Assembly (NCBI RefSeq): GCF_900102035.1
Contig: NZ_LT629689.1
Coordinates: forward strand, 1,178,001 to 1,242,000
Reading direction: 5' to 3'
DNA: 64,000 nucleotides
Source: Pseudomonas extremaustralis
GTDB taxonomy: Bacteria > Pseudomonadota > Gammaproteobacteria > Pseudomonadales > Pseudomonadaceae
Numbering within the stretch: position 1 is the first letter of the stretch; each line of letters starts with the position of its first letter. Made by a program: the position numbers and the translations under genes. Positions 55,892 to 62,220 of this stretch are shown piece after piece. The notes under the pieces are model-generated. The model searched no databases, had not been told where the DNA came from, and worked only from the letters and a program-made list of their open reading frames with translations.

Positions 55892-55911
55892 AAACCCCGC
55901 TCGGGGCGGGG
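55888..55911 (-). terminator. Intrinsic terminator of the middle operon
   Basis: Minus strand: CCCCGC, loop CCCGA, GCGGGG, then TTTTTCTT. A strong stem with a T-run, nine bases after the stop of the secreted-protein gene. Confidence 0.88.
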
Positions 55912-55919
55912 CTGGAGAC

Positions 55920-56453
55920 TTACAAGCTGCGAATATGTTTCATGAAAGCAATATCTTCATCGGATACTCCTTCCTTCTTTCGCTCCACCTCCCATTCTGC
56001 CTCTGTCTGCTCCTTAGCTGGCTCAGCTCGCGTCAGATCTGGGTTGGCAATCTCGGCATCGCAACTCAGTGAATCCTCTGCCCAGGTTTTTTTTGAGTAA
56101 TCGATTTCATGCTTTGTTGGTGGGTTACTAAAGCAAGCGCCATTAATAAAAGACACATCAAGAAGCATCTGTCGGCAACTTGAATGAACAAAACGAGCAC
56201 TGTACTTCAGGTTATTTGTTGGCTGCTCTTTAAGTCGGTCGTTGATCACTTGCATGATGGAAGACTGTTTTGGCCAGTCTTTTACCGAACAGGCCTGATG
56301 GGCTTGGACCAATAAGGCGTTCGCGAACTCACGATTTTCTAACGCTTCTGTAGTCGCTTGCTCAATTGATACGTCTCCCGGATCAGCGGCAAAGCAGCAT
56401 CCGGTAAAACCAATCAGTAATGCCAAAGTGCTGATTGCTGCTAGTCCTTTCAT
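55920..56453 (-). CDS. Secreted or lipid-anchored protein of unknown function (possible moron)
   Basis: A 177-residue protein with a clear export signal (MKGLAAISTLALLIGF). The cleavage could be lipoprotein-type (FTGC, an imperfect lipobox) or after CFA. The mature part is charged and has several cysteines (HQACSVKDW, SSCRQMLLD, NGACFSNPP, SLSCDAE). The gene is visibly richer in A+T than its neighbours. It is placed between the late-gene activator and its terminator. No family recognised; an exclusion or lysogenic conversion protein is possible. Confidence 0.65.
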   Translation of the reverse strand: MKGLAAISTLALLIGFTGCCFAADPGDVSIEQATTEALENREFANALLVQAHQACSVKDWPKQSSIMQVINDRLKEQPTNNLKYSARFVHSSCRQMLLDVSFINGACFSNPPTKHEIDYSKKTWAEDSLSCDAEIANPDLTRAEPAKEQTEAEWEVERKKEGVSDEDIAFMKHIRSL

Positions 56454-56890
56454 CAATGCATCGTCCCTTCATCATAACCAAATAGATCGGGCTCATTCTT
56501 GCGGTGCAGCGCCCGTTGTCGGCGAATGATGTCATATACGGTTTGGTTGGCAAGCTTGTACTTACCTACCAGCTCATGGATTGGAACGTTGTTTACGCTC
56601 CAATCTTTGTAAATGACAGCATCGCGCAAGGCTCGCTTTAGTGCGTCCCCGCGAGGAAAGTAGATTAGACCGCCGCCCATCGTGCTGCAAATGGCAAAGA
56701 CCACATGTCGTGCCAGCTCTGCAACGCTCGTATCAGGTTTCATTTCAGCGGCGAGCTTAGCCTCTACTATCTCAACCATATCCCTCAATGAGCCCTCCCA
56801 GCGCGCCTGAACTGCCGGATCTTGCATGTTCTCCAACACCTTTTGAGGGTCTAATTGATCGCTGTCATCCGGGAACAGTTCTTCGTTCAT
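56453..56890 (-). CDS. mor: Mor/C family transcription activator
   Basis: A 145-residue Mor-type activator. The dimerisation part holds VAELARHVVFAICSTMGGGLIYFPRG, of which the GGGLIYFPRG turn is the family mark. The helix-turn-helix follows: HELVGKYKLANQTVYDIIRRQR. In Mu, Mor activates the middle promoter and C the late promoters; only this one member is seen here, directly upstream of the lysis block. It may serve the late elements at 36377, 47398 and 55869. Confidence 0.88.
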   Translation of the reverse strand: MNEELFPDDSDQLDPQKVLENMQDPAVQARWEGSLRDMVEIVEAKLAAEMKPDTSVAELARHVVFAICSTMGGGLIYFPRGDALKRALRDAVIYKDWSVNNVPIHELVGKYKLANQTVYDIIRRQRALHRKNEPDLFGYDEGTMH

Positions 56891-57303
56891 CGCTCTGGTC
56901 TCGCGTGTCGGCGGGCATCATAAGTCAGTGCCGCAACCATTTTCTGGAGCTGTTGAGGGTCCAGCCATTCCACCCGCTCGACCTTGAACATGCGCAGGGC
57001 CATACCGTCGGCATAGGCCCAGGAACGCTTGGCCTCGGCGAGAAAGGCCTCTATTTTTCCCACCAGTTTTACCCGGTCTGGCGCCGCCGTCGGGGCTTTG
57101 CGACCTTGCTTCTTAGCCGGTGTAGGCTCCCAGCCCAAGCGGGCGAACTCGGCGAGTACAGCGCCGATCTGGCGTGGCGTCAGGTCTTTGGCCGAACGCA
57201 CACCCGCCACGCGGCCCAACAAGGCGCGGTAGGTTTCGTCATCCAGCCCAAGGTCCTTCTTGGCGATGTGGATCTTGCTCAATTGCAGGTTACGTGTAGT
57301 CAC
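56887..57303 (-). CDS. gemA: GemA-like regulatory protein (Mu gp16, DUF1018)
   Basis: A 138-residue protein: QLSKIHIAKKDLGLDDETYR and ALLGRVAGVRSAKDLTPRQI are the DUF1018 start, and WAYADGMALRMFKVERVEWL closes the domain. In Mu, GemA alters host gene expression and supercoiling. It overlaps both neighbours by four bases. Confidence 0.9.
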   Translation of the reverse strand: MTTRNLQLSKIHIAKKDLGLDDETYRALLGRVAGVRSAKDLTPRQIGAVLAEFARLGWEPTPAKKQGRKAPTAAPDRVKLVGKIEAFLAEAKRSWAYADGMALRMFKVERVEWLDPQQLQKMVAALTYDARRHARPER

Positions 57304-57578
57304 TGTCTTCCTCCTTTGATCAGTACCTGGAACGCTGCCGGGTCGGTTCGGGACAGTGCGGCGACACCATGAATGGTCATCGTGAGCGCATGCTCTGTTT
57401 CGTCGAATTTACCGGCGGTGCGGATCTGTTCCAGCTCGTTTTGGGTGCCCCTGTAGATTTCCATCTTGAGCTTGCTGGCACCCATGGCCAGGTGCTTGTC
57501 GCTGTCGCGCTTGCGCTGGGCACGTTTACGCTCGCGTGCCAGGCGGGTTTTGCGCTGTTTGGGTGTTTCGTCTGTCAT
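57300..57578 (-). CDS. Small basic phage protein
   Basis: A 92-residue protein with a strongly basic start (PKQRKTRLARERKRAQRKR) and a helical rest (KLKMEIYRGTQNELEQI). It could bind nucleic acid. The ATG at 57578 is used rather than an in-frame TTG at 57605, which lies in the hairpin element. No family recognised. Confidence 0.7.
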   Translation of the reverse strand: MTDETPKQRKTRLARERKRAQRKRDSDKHLAMGASKLKMEIYRGTQNELEQIRTAGKFDETEHALTMTIHGVAALSRTDPAAFQVLIKGGRQ

Positions 57579-57582
57579 GGGT

Positions 57583-57650
57583 GGCTGCTCATCAGTACCG
57601 GACAACCACGTCCGGCAGACCGCCCCAGCACGCCGGGGCGGTTTCGCTTA
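57583..57650 (-). repeat. Two-hairpin intergenic element, copy A
   Basis: Plus strand: GGCTGCTCATCAGTACC, a hairpin CCGGAC-AACCAC-GTCCGG (57598-57615), then ACCGCCCC / GGGGCGGT (57619-57642) and TTTCGCTTA, which includes the stop of the DUF2786 gene. Copy B at 58549 keeps both stems with paired changes. Confidence 0.75.
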
Positions 57651-58319
57651 ATGCAGGGCGAGTTGTTCCTGGCCATTCACACCGTGATTCAGGCGGACAT
57701 CGCCTGCCGCGAGAACGCCGTGCATAGCGTCAGTCATGGCGCGCACGCCATGCCCCTTGCTGGCGTTGCGGTCGCGGCAATCAAGCTTTTCCGTCTCTGA
57801 ATGGTGCTTGAGCATGTAAGCCGCTGTGGCCGGTGAGGGTTCATCGTTGCCAGCAAACGCCATGACTTGCTGGCGCACCGCCGACACCCAGGCACCACAG
57901 AACACGTCGGCACGCTTGGTCTTGGTCGCAGGCTTACAGCGCTTCAACTGCGTTCCAATGAAGTCACGGCGGGACTGGCGGACTTGGCGCAGTAACAAGG
58001 CCATGGTGTAGCTGGCCAGCTCGGCCAGTTCGCCGATAAAGCGCCATTCGCCGATGCCCGCCATGAACAGGACTTTGCAGGCGTAGGCCTGGGTGACTGC
58101 CCCCACCAGGTTGGCTTCCCATTGCGGCGGGGTCATCTTTGAACCGCTACGGGCGGCGCATTCGAATACCTCGGAGAGCTGAATATCCGACTCTTCCAGG
58201 CGGTACTTTTCCATCAGCGCGCGGGCCTGACGCATGGCTGCGGCGGCTTCGTGGGGGTTGTCACTGGCTGCCAGGCGCAGCAGCTTTTTGATTTTGTCTA
58301 AGGCTTTGTTGTGGTCCAT
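57648..58319 (-). CDS. DUF2786 domain protein
   Basis: A 223-residue protein. The N-terminal 45 residues are the DUF2786 domain (HNKALDKIKKLLRLAAS, EAAAAMRQARALMEKYRL). The rest is helical, with a cysteine/arginine-rich end. DUF2786 proteins are common in early regions of Mu-like phages; function unknown. The start at 58319 fits the family start. Its stop lies in hairpin element A. Confidence 0.83.
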   Translation of the reverse strand: MDHNKALDKIKKLLRLAASDNPHEAAAAMRQARALMEKYRLEESDIQLSEVFECAARSGSKMTPPQWEANLVGAVTQAYACKVLFMAGIGEWRFIGELAELASYTMALLLRQVRQSRRDFIGTQLKRCKPATKTKRADVFCGAWVSAVRQQVMAFAGNDEPSPATAAYMLKHHSETEKLDCRDRNASKGHGVRAMTDAMHGVLAAGDVRLNHGVNGQEQLALH

Positions 58320-58323
58320 TTCG

Positions 58324-58527
58324 TCAGATCCCGGAAACAGAGGCAGTTGGTACGGCTTCGCGAAAGCGCGAAGGGCTCCAGTCACAAGCCTCATCAGCGG
58401 GGATGTGGCCGAACATCAATGTGCAACGACGGCAATGCACGCAGTCGCCACAGATTTTTCCCTCAGGCAGGTTCATCTGGTCAGCGTTGTCCGCCGACCT
58501 TGGATATGGCGCTCGTTGCTCGCTCAT
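58324..58527 (-). CDS. Small cysteine-rich (zinc-finger-like) protein
   Basis: A 67-residue protein with ICGDCVHCRRCTLMFGHI, three close CxxC steps, and a further cysteine in ACDW. It probably binds zinc. Two starts are possible: 58527 with GGAGAAAATC ahead, or 58539 with GAGGAATAA. Function unknown. Confidence 0.7.
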   Translation of the reverse strand: MSEQRAPYPRSADNADQMNLPEGKICGDCVHCRRCTLMFGHIPADEACDWSPSRFREAVPTASVSGI

Positions 58528-58548
58528 GATTTTCTCCATTTATTCCTC

Positions 58549-58616
58549 GGCTGCTCATCAGTACCAGGCAACCACGCCTGGCAGACCGCCCCGGATGACC
58601 AGGGCGGTTTCGCTTA
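58549..58616 (-). repeat. Two-hairpin intergenic element, copy B
   Basis: Plus strand: the same 17-base lead, hairpin CCAGGC-AACCAC-GCCTGG (58564-58581), then ACCGCCC / GGGCGGT (58585-58608) and TTTCGCTTA, which includes the stop of the gene at 58614. Compared with copy A, two base pairs of the first stem changed on both sides. Confidence 0.75.
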
Positions 58617-58835
58617 GTGAAGGGTCGTAGTGGTGGGTTGCCAACGGCAGGCAGGAATGGCGCCCAACATCTTTTCGCTAGCAACCAGGTCGAACAGCTT
58701 GTTGAAGATACGCACGGCTTCCGTCTGGCGAGGGGTGCCCAGGTTCGTAGTCGGTACGCCTGTCATGTCGACCGCTACCGACGGTTTGCCGTTACCTTCG
58801 CGGCGGTCTTCGAGAGTGATGGTGATCTTGGCCAT
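58614..58835 (-). CDS. Hypothetical small phage protein
   Basis: A 73-residue protein (AKITITLEDRREGNGKPSVA, TEAVRIFNKLFDLVASEKML). AGGAGG lies directly before the ATG at 58835; a longer frame upstream is not supported. No family recognised. A conserved-looking early-region gene. Confidence 0.72.
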   Translation of the reverse strand: MAKITITLEDRREGNGKPSVAVDMTGVPTTNLGTPRQTEAVRIFNKLFDLVASEKMLGAIPACRWQPTTTTLH

Positions 58836-58843
58836 GGGGCCTC

Positions 58844-59260
58844 CTATCGCTGAGAGTGGAAGGTGATGTGGTAGTCGCGGGCGACTTGACGCACGTATTT
58901 CTCGGTCATGTGGTGCTTGCGTGCGATCCACTTTGGCGAGTTGCCCATGGCCGCATCGGCCATGATCAGCGCTGCATGCTTGCCGACATCCGCATAAGGG
59001 CTGTCGACCTTGGCGGGCTCCAAAGCCTCCGGCGCTGCGGTTGAGGCCGCAGGCGCAAACAAATGGGAATAAACAGGCGACCGCTCCGGATTAATCGTGA
59101 ACGTCGCAGGGGCGCTGCTCATCTGGTGACCGACTTGCTGGACCTTGCCACCGCGCGCCAGGAAGTCCGCAGTCAGGCGGTCTAGGTTGGCGCGCTCGAT
59201 ATCGTGTTGCGGCGAATGCATAGGCAGCGGATCGCTGCGGGTGTCGTGATAACGCTGCAT
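58844..59260 (-). CDS. Phage protein with C-terminal helix-turn-helix
   Basis: A 138-residue protein. The C-terminal part NSPKWIARKHHMTEKYVRQV reads as a helix-turn-helix, and the N-terminal NLDRLTADFLARGGKVQQV occurs in regulators of related phages. The ATG at 59260 has GGGGGCC upstream; an ATG 13 codons later is an alternative. Likely a DNA-binding early protein. Confidence 0.7.
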   Translation of the reverse strand: MQRYHDTRSDPLPMHSPQHDIERANLDRLTADFLARGGKVQQVGHQMSSAPATFTINPERSPVYSHLFAPAASTAAPEALEPAKVDSPYADVGKHAALIMADAAMGNSPKWIARKHHMTEKYVRQVARDYHITFHSQR

Positions 59261-59262
59261 GG

Positions 59263-59541
59263 TCAGGCCCCCAATGCTCGAAAGCCTGCCTGGTTGTCTT
59301 TCCCCAGCCGCTGGATGTAATGCGCCACAGCAGTGATGCCTTCGCGCTGGTTCCGCGCTTCTGGAACACCCGGAACAAAGAGCGTTACGTTGTCGAGTCG
59401 GGAAAGGCGAGCCGTGACCGTGATGATGTCGCGCACCAGTTTTTCTTCGCCCTGGGCGAGAGCAATCGCACCCTCTGGGAGGGTGTTGCCGAAGTCGATG
59501 TGACCCGATGCAAAGCAGTAGGCGGTGATGGTCTTTTTCAT
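59263..59541 (-). CDS. Host-nuclease-inhibitor-like small protein
   Basis: A 92-residue protein starting KKTITAYCFASGHIDFGNTL, with EGAIALAQGEEKLVRDII and LFVPGVPEARNQREG. I recall this pattern from proteins named host nuclease inhibitor in Mu-like phages of Pseudomonas and Burkholderia, but that name is weakly based. Starts right at the end of the DUF3164 gene. Confidence 0.6.
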   Translation of the reverse strand: MKKTITAYCFASGHIDFGNTLPEGAIALAQGEEKLVRDIITVTARLSRLDNVTLFVPGVPEARNQREGITAVAHYIQRLGKDNQAGFRALGA

Positions 59542-59542
59542 T

Positions 59543-60163
59543 TCACACACCCGCAATGTCGAGGCTGATGGGTTCGTATTGGTCGGTATCTCCAACACGT
59601 TGATAGACGCGGATGTAGGATTTGGAGCCGATCACCTGGCAGGCGTCGCCGATGGCTTGCATAGCGCGCTGCCAGCGTTCATCGGTAATTTCCATACGGC
59701 GCAACGCCAGGACGCGGGCTGTGCGGATGTCGCCTTTTTGGTCAGTCCGGAAGGCGTCATTAACCAGCGTGACCACTTCGGGGCGTGCCCCGGTGGTCCA
59801 GTCCCGCAGGCATTCGTCAATTAATGCCCGCGCAGCCTGGAGGCGTTCGTCGAAAGCGATGCTTTCCTGTACGGCACGCATGATCTTGAAACGCCCATCG
59901 AAGCTGATCAGGCTGACATTTCCCTTCTTCCCGCCGATCTGGGCGCCGTACTGCTCGGCGCTGAGTTCGACAAAGGCTTCAATATCACCGAAAGCCGAGG
60001 CCTTGAACTTCGCCAGCACGTCGCTGGCGGCGCGGGCTTTTTCCACCAGGCCAAGCACCAGGGCATCCCGCTCCAGGTCGATAGGCTTGATCATGCTTTC
60101 CGGGATCAGTCGCTTTTGCGCGTCGACGCGATAGCCTTCGGGAATAGTTTGTTGTTGTGTCAT
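59543..60163 (-). CDS. DUF3164 protein
   Basis: A 206-residue protein of the DUF3164 family: EGYRVDAQKRLIPESMIKP, ALVLGLVEKARAASDVLAKF, QYGAQIGGKKGNVSLISFDG. Typical of Mu-like early regions, with no known function; often near the nuclease-inhibitor gene Gam. GAGGAACC precedes the ATG at 60163. Confidence 0.88.
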   Translation of the reverse strand: MTQQQTIPEGYRVDAQKRLIPESMIKPIDLERDALVLGLVEKARAASDVLAKFKASAFGDIEAFVELSAEQYGAQIGGKKGNVSLISFDGRFKIMRAVQESIAFDERLQAARALIDECLRDWTTGARPEVVTLVNDAFRTDQKGDIRTARVLALRRMEITDERWQRAMQAIGDACQVIGSKSYIRVYQRVGDTDQYEPISLDIAGV

Positions 60164-60174
60164 TGTAAGGTTCC

Positions 60175-60498
60175 TCAGTGGAGAGTCTGACGCGACCAGT
60201 CGGCAGGACGGGAGGCGCTGATGGGTTCGCGCCACTCCAGGGTCACGCCCTGGAACTGCACGTAGAAACGGGTGCTACCGGCCGAGCCCTGGCGTTGATA
60301 GCCCTCGGTATGACCTAGGTTGATCAGGCGCTGACCCGCTTCCGGAGCGATCACCAGGCGGTTATCAGCCGGATGAAAGCCCTGCACACGGATGCCGTGG
60401 GCCTGCAAGTTGCGGGCGGCGGCGTTGAACACCCGCAGACGGTCTGCCAGCGTTGGGGTCAGGACTTTCAATTGCGTGCGGTTAATGGAGGCGAGCAT
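60175..60498 (-). CDS. Hypothetical early phage protein
   Basis: A 107-residue protein (LASINRTQLKVLTPTLADRL, GIRVQGFHPADNRLVIAP, GYQRQGSAGSTRFYVQFQG). AGGAGAACG precedes the ATG at 60498, so a longer frame upstream is rejected. It overlaps the preceding gene by 17 bases. No family recognised. Confidence 0.72.
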   Translation of the reverse strand: MLASINRTQLKVLTPTLADRLRVFNAAARNLQAHGIRVQGFHPADNRLVIAPEAGQRLINLGHTEGYQRQGSAGSTRFYVQFQGVTLEWREPISASRPADWSRQTLH

Positions 60499-60865
60499 GG
60501 GCGTTCTCCTGGTTGCAGCAGTCGGGGTTGATTGGGCAGTGTTGGCAGGCGCGCCAGTGCTGCATCGCCTGCGGGTTGTGTGTTGGTGCCGGTTTTTCGC
60601 GGTAGCTTTGGCACTGGTCCGTGGTGATGGTCTCGTCCAGGGCAACACACTCAATGCGGCCCAGGGTTTCCATCACGCGCCGCTCGACACCAGACGTGCT
60701 GGGTGAGCTGTAGCGGTTGGCCAGGATCAGGCTGACGGCCGTGCGGCTCATGCCGATACGCTGGCTGGCCTTGGTCTTGTTGGTGGCGGCAACTTCGGCG
60801 GCGAGCAGGCGCACGAACAGCGGCGCGTCTTTGCCCCAAGCTGCAAGGTGGTTGACCTGGTTCAT
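60482..60865 (-). CDS. DNA-binding protein with helix-turn-helix and cysteine cluster
   Basis: A 127-residue protein. The middle (KASQRIGMSRTAVSLILANR) is a Cro/LacI-like helix-turn-helix. The C-terminus holds WRACQHCPINPDCCNQ, a cluster of four cysteines that may bind metal. It overlaps the upstream gene by four bases (ATGA). Possibly an early regulator. Confidence 0.75.
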   Translation of the reverse strand: MNQVNHLAAWGKDAPLFVRLLAAEVAATNKTKASQRIGMSRTAVSLILANRYSSPSTSGVERRVMETLGRIECVALDETITTDQCQSYREKPAPTHNPQAMQHWRACQHCPINPDCCNQENAHARLH

Positions 60866-61473
60866 TTGGTCACCGCCTGGTCAGCCTTGCGCCACACCAC
60901 CTGATCCAAATTCGGGTCGTAGACCTGGTCGAAGTCACGCTGGTAGATGGGATGTTTGGGGCCGGTATACCGCGACGGGACCAGGCAGAAGCGCGTTTTA
61001 AAACCGGCTGTACCGCCCCGACGGGTTACGTAACCGGCCTTCGCCAGGCCCGACAAATAGACATGGGCGCCAAACTCGCTGATGGACACGCCATTGACGC
61101 TGGCGGCGACTGCGGCCTCGGCAGCGCTGAATTCGCCAAGGATGCGCAACGCCCGCCAGATGTTTTCGGCTCCGCCTGCATACGTCGACACCTTGCCGCC
61201 CTTGGTGACCCGTGGGGCTTCAACGCCTTCGTCTTTAAGGAGGGACCATTCGGCATCGAAACGCCCGATGTTCCGCACCTTGCTGACGATCCCAGCCTTT
61301 TCCATATCCCGGAAGTAAGCGCGTACGGCTTCGTCATCTTGGTTCGATTTGCGTGCTACAGCGTATGTCGTCAACTCTTTAGGGCTGACGTTTACGGCGC
61401 GGATGGCTTCCCAAATATGCTGCCGTGGGGGCTTGCCGCCCACCATTACTAGATCAGCTCTTGCTCTAGGCAT
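60862..61473 (-). CDS. Hypothetical early phage protein with winged-helix-like repeats
   Basis: A 203-residue protein. Two similar parts each look like a small winged helix: AVNVSPKELTTYAVARKSNQ with AYFRDMEKAGIVSK, and FSAAEAAVAASVNGVSISEF with VYLSGLAKAGYVTRRGG. Found after gene B in Pseudomonas Mu-like phages. Function unknown; DNA binding is inferred. Confidence 0.72.
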   Translation of the reverse strand: MPRARADLVMVGGKPPRQHIWEAIRAVNVSPKELTTYAVARKSNQDDEAVRAYFRDMEKAGIVSKVRNIGRFDAEWSLLKDEGVEAPRVTKGGKVSTYAGGAENIWRALRILGEFSAAEAAVAASVNGVSISEFGAHVYLSGLAKAGYVTRRGGTAGFKTRFCLVPSRYTGPKHPIYQRDFDQVYDPNLDQVVWRKADQAVTK

Positions 61474-61476
61474 AGC

Positions 61477-62196
61477 TCAAGCCCTCCGCGACGGCGCTTC
61501 GCCGGTAAACCAGCCGCGTGAGCCCCAGCCTGCAAGGTCAATACTGTCGATGGCCTGGGCTTGGGTTTCGCTGTAGACCCTGTAAAGGTTGACGGCCACA
61601 CGGCGCAGGCATCCGCCGACCTTGGTGCGCAGATCCTCTAGCAGGTCATCGGCAAAGCGCAGTGTTGGATAGCTGGCCAGGGTCAGGGCGCGCAAGTCGT
61701 CAAGAGTGGCCCGCTGTGCAGGTACCCACTCCAGTACGCGGTTGTGCAAGCGTTCCAACTTGGCCAGGCTGCCTGGAACACCTTCTTCCCCAATCAGCAC
61801 GATGGTGCCTTGGCTGGCGTTGTAGATGTCGGTCAGCACGTTGGCGACAGCTTTTTCCAGCAGGTACTGCACATCGTCGATCAGCAGTGGACGGCCACTA
61901 CGGGAAAGCTGCTCGGCAATCTGGTCAACCATCTGCGACAAGGTGCGCTCTGGCTGGATGCTCATTTCACGCAGGATCGCCAGCAGGAAAGCCTTCTTGC
62001 TCCAGGTGTCGCGGCACTCTACGTAATAGGCACGGTGGTGGTTGGCGGCAAAGGCCGCGCCCACGCTTTTGCCCAGCCCGCTTGCGCCGTACATCACCAC
62101 CATGCCAGGCAGACCCGCTGGGCGGGCTTGAGTGCGGGCGATGGCGGCGGACAAGAGGCCGACATTGGTCAGGGGAACGATTTTGGTAACACTCAT
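61477..62196 (-). CDS. Transposition ATPase (Mu B-like)
   Basis: A 239-residue AAA+ ATPase. Walker A GASGLGKS (37-44), Walker B LLIDD (103-107), then VLTDIYNASQGTIVLIGEEG. MuB binds target DNA and brings it to the transposase. It is shorter than Mu B (about 310), lacking most of the N-terminal helix-turn-helix part. It starts 24 bases after the transposase gene. Confidence 0.9.
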   Translation of the reverse strand: MSVTKIVPLTNVGLLSAAIARTQARPAGLPGMVVMYGASGLGKSVGAAFAANHHRAYYVECRDTWSKKAFLLAILREMSIQPERTLSQMVDQIAEQLSRSGRPLLIDDVQYLLEKAVANVLTDIYNASQGTIVLIGEEGVPGSLAKLERLHNRVLEWVPAQRATLDDLRALTLASYPTLRFADDLLEDLRTKVGGCLRRVAVNLYRVYSETQAQAIDSIDLAGWGSRGWFTGEAPSRRA

Positions 62197-62220
62197 AATG
62201 CGACTCCTAAAGGTCTTGGG

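Noticed and set aside
57583..57650. Hairpin element A read as a rho-independent terminator of the early operon
   Set aside because: On the coding strand no T-run follows either stem, and genes continue on the same strand with overlaps downstream.
57648..60865. Four early phage proteins that all end in Leu-His
   Set aside because: Two of them share the hairpin element next to the stop, and the other two have CTCCA before the stop, probably by chance; no common motif extends further upstream.
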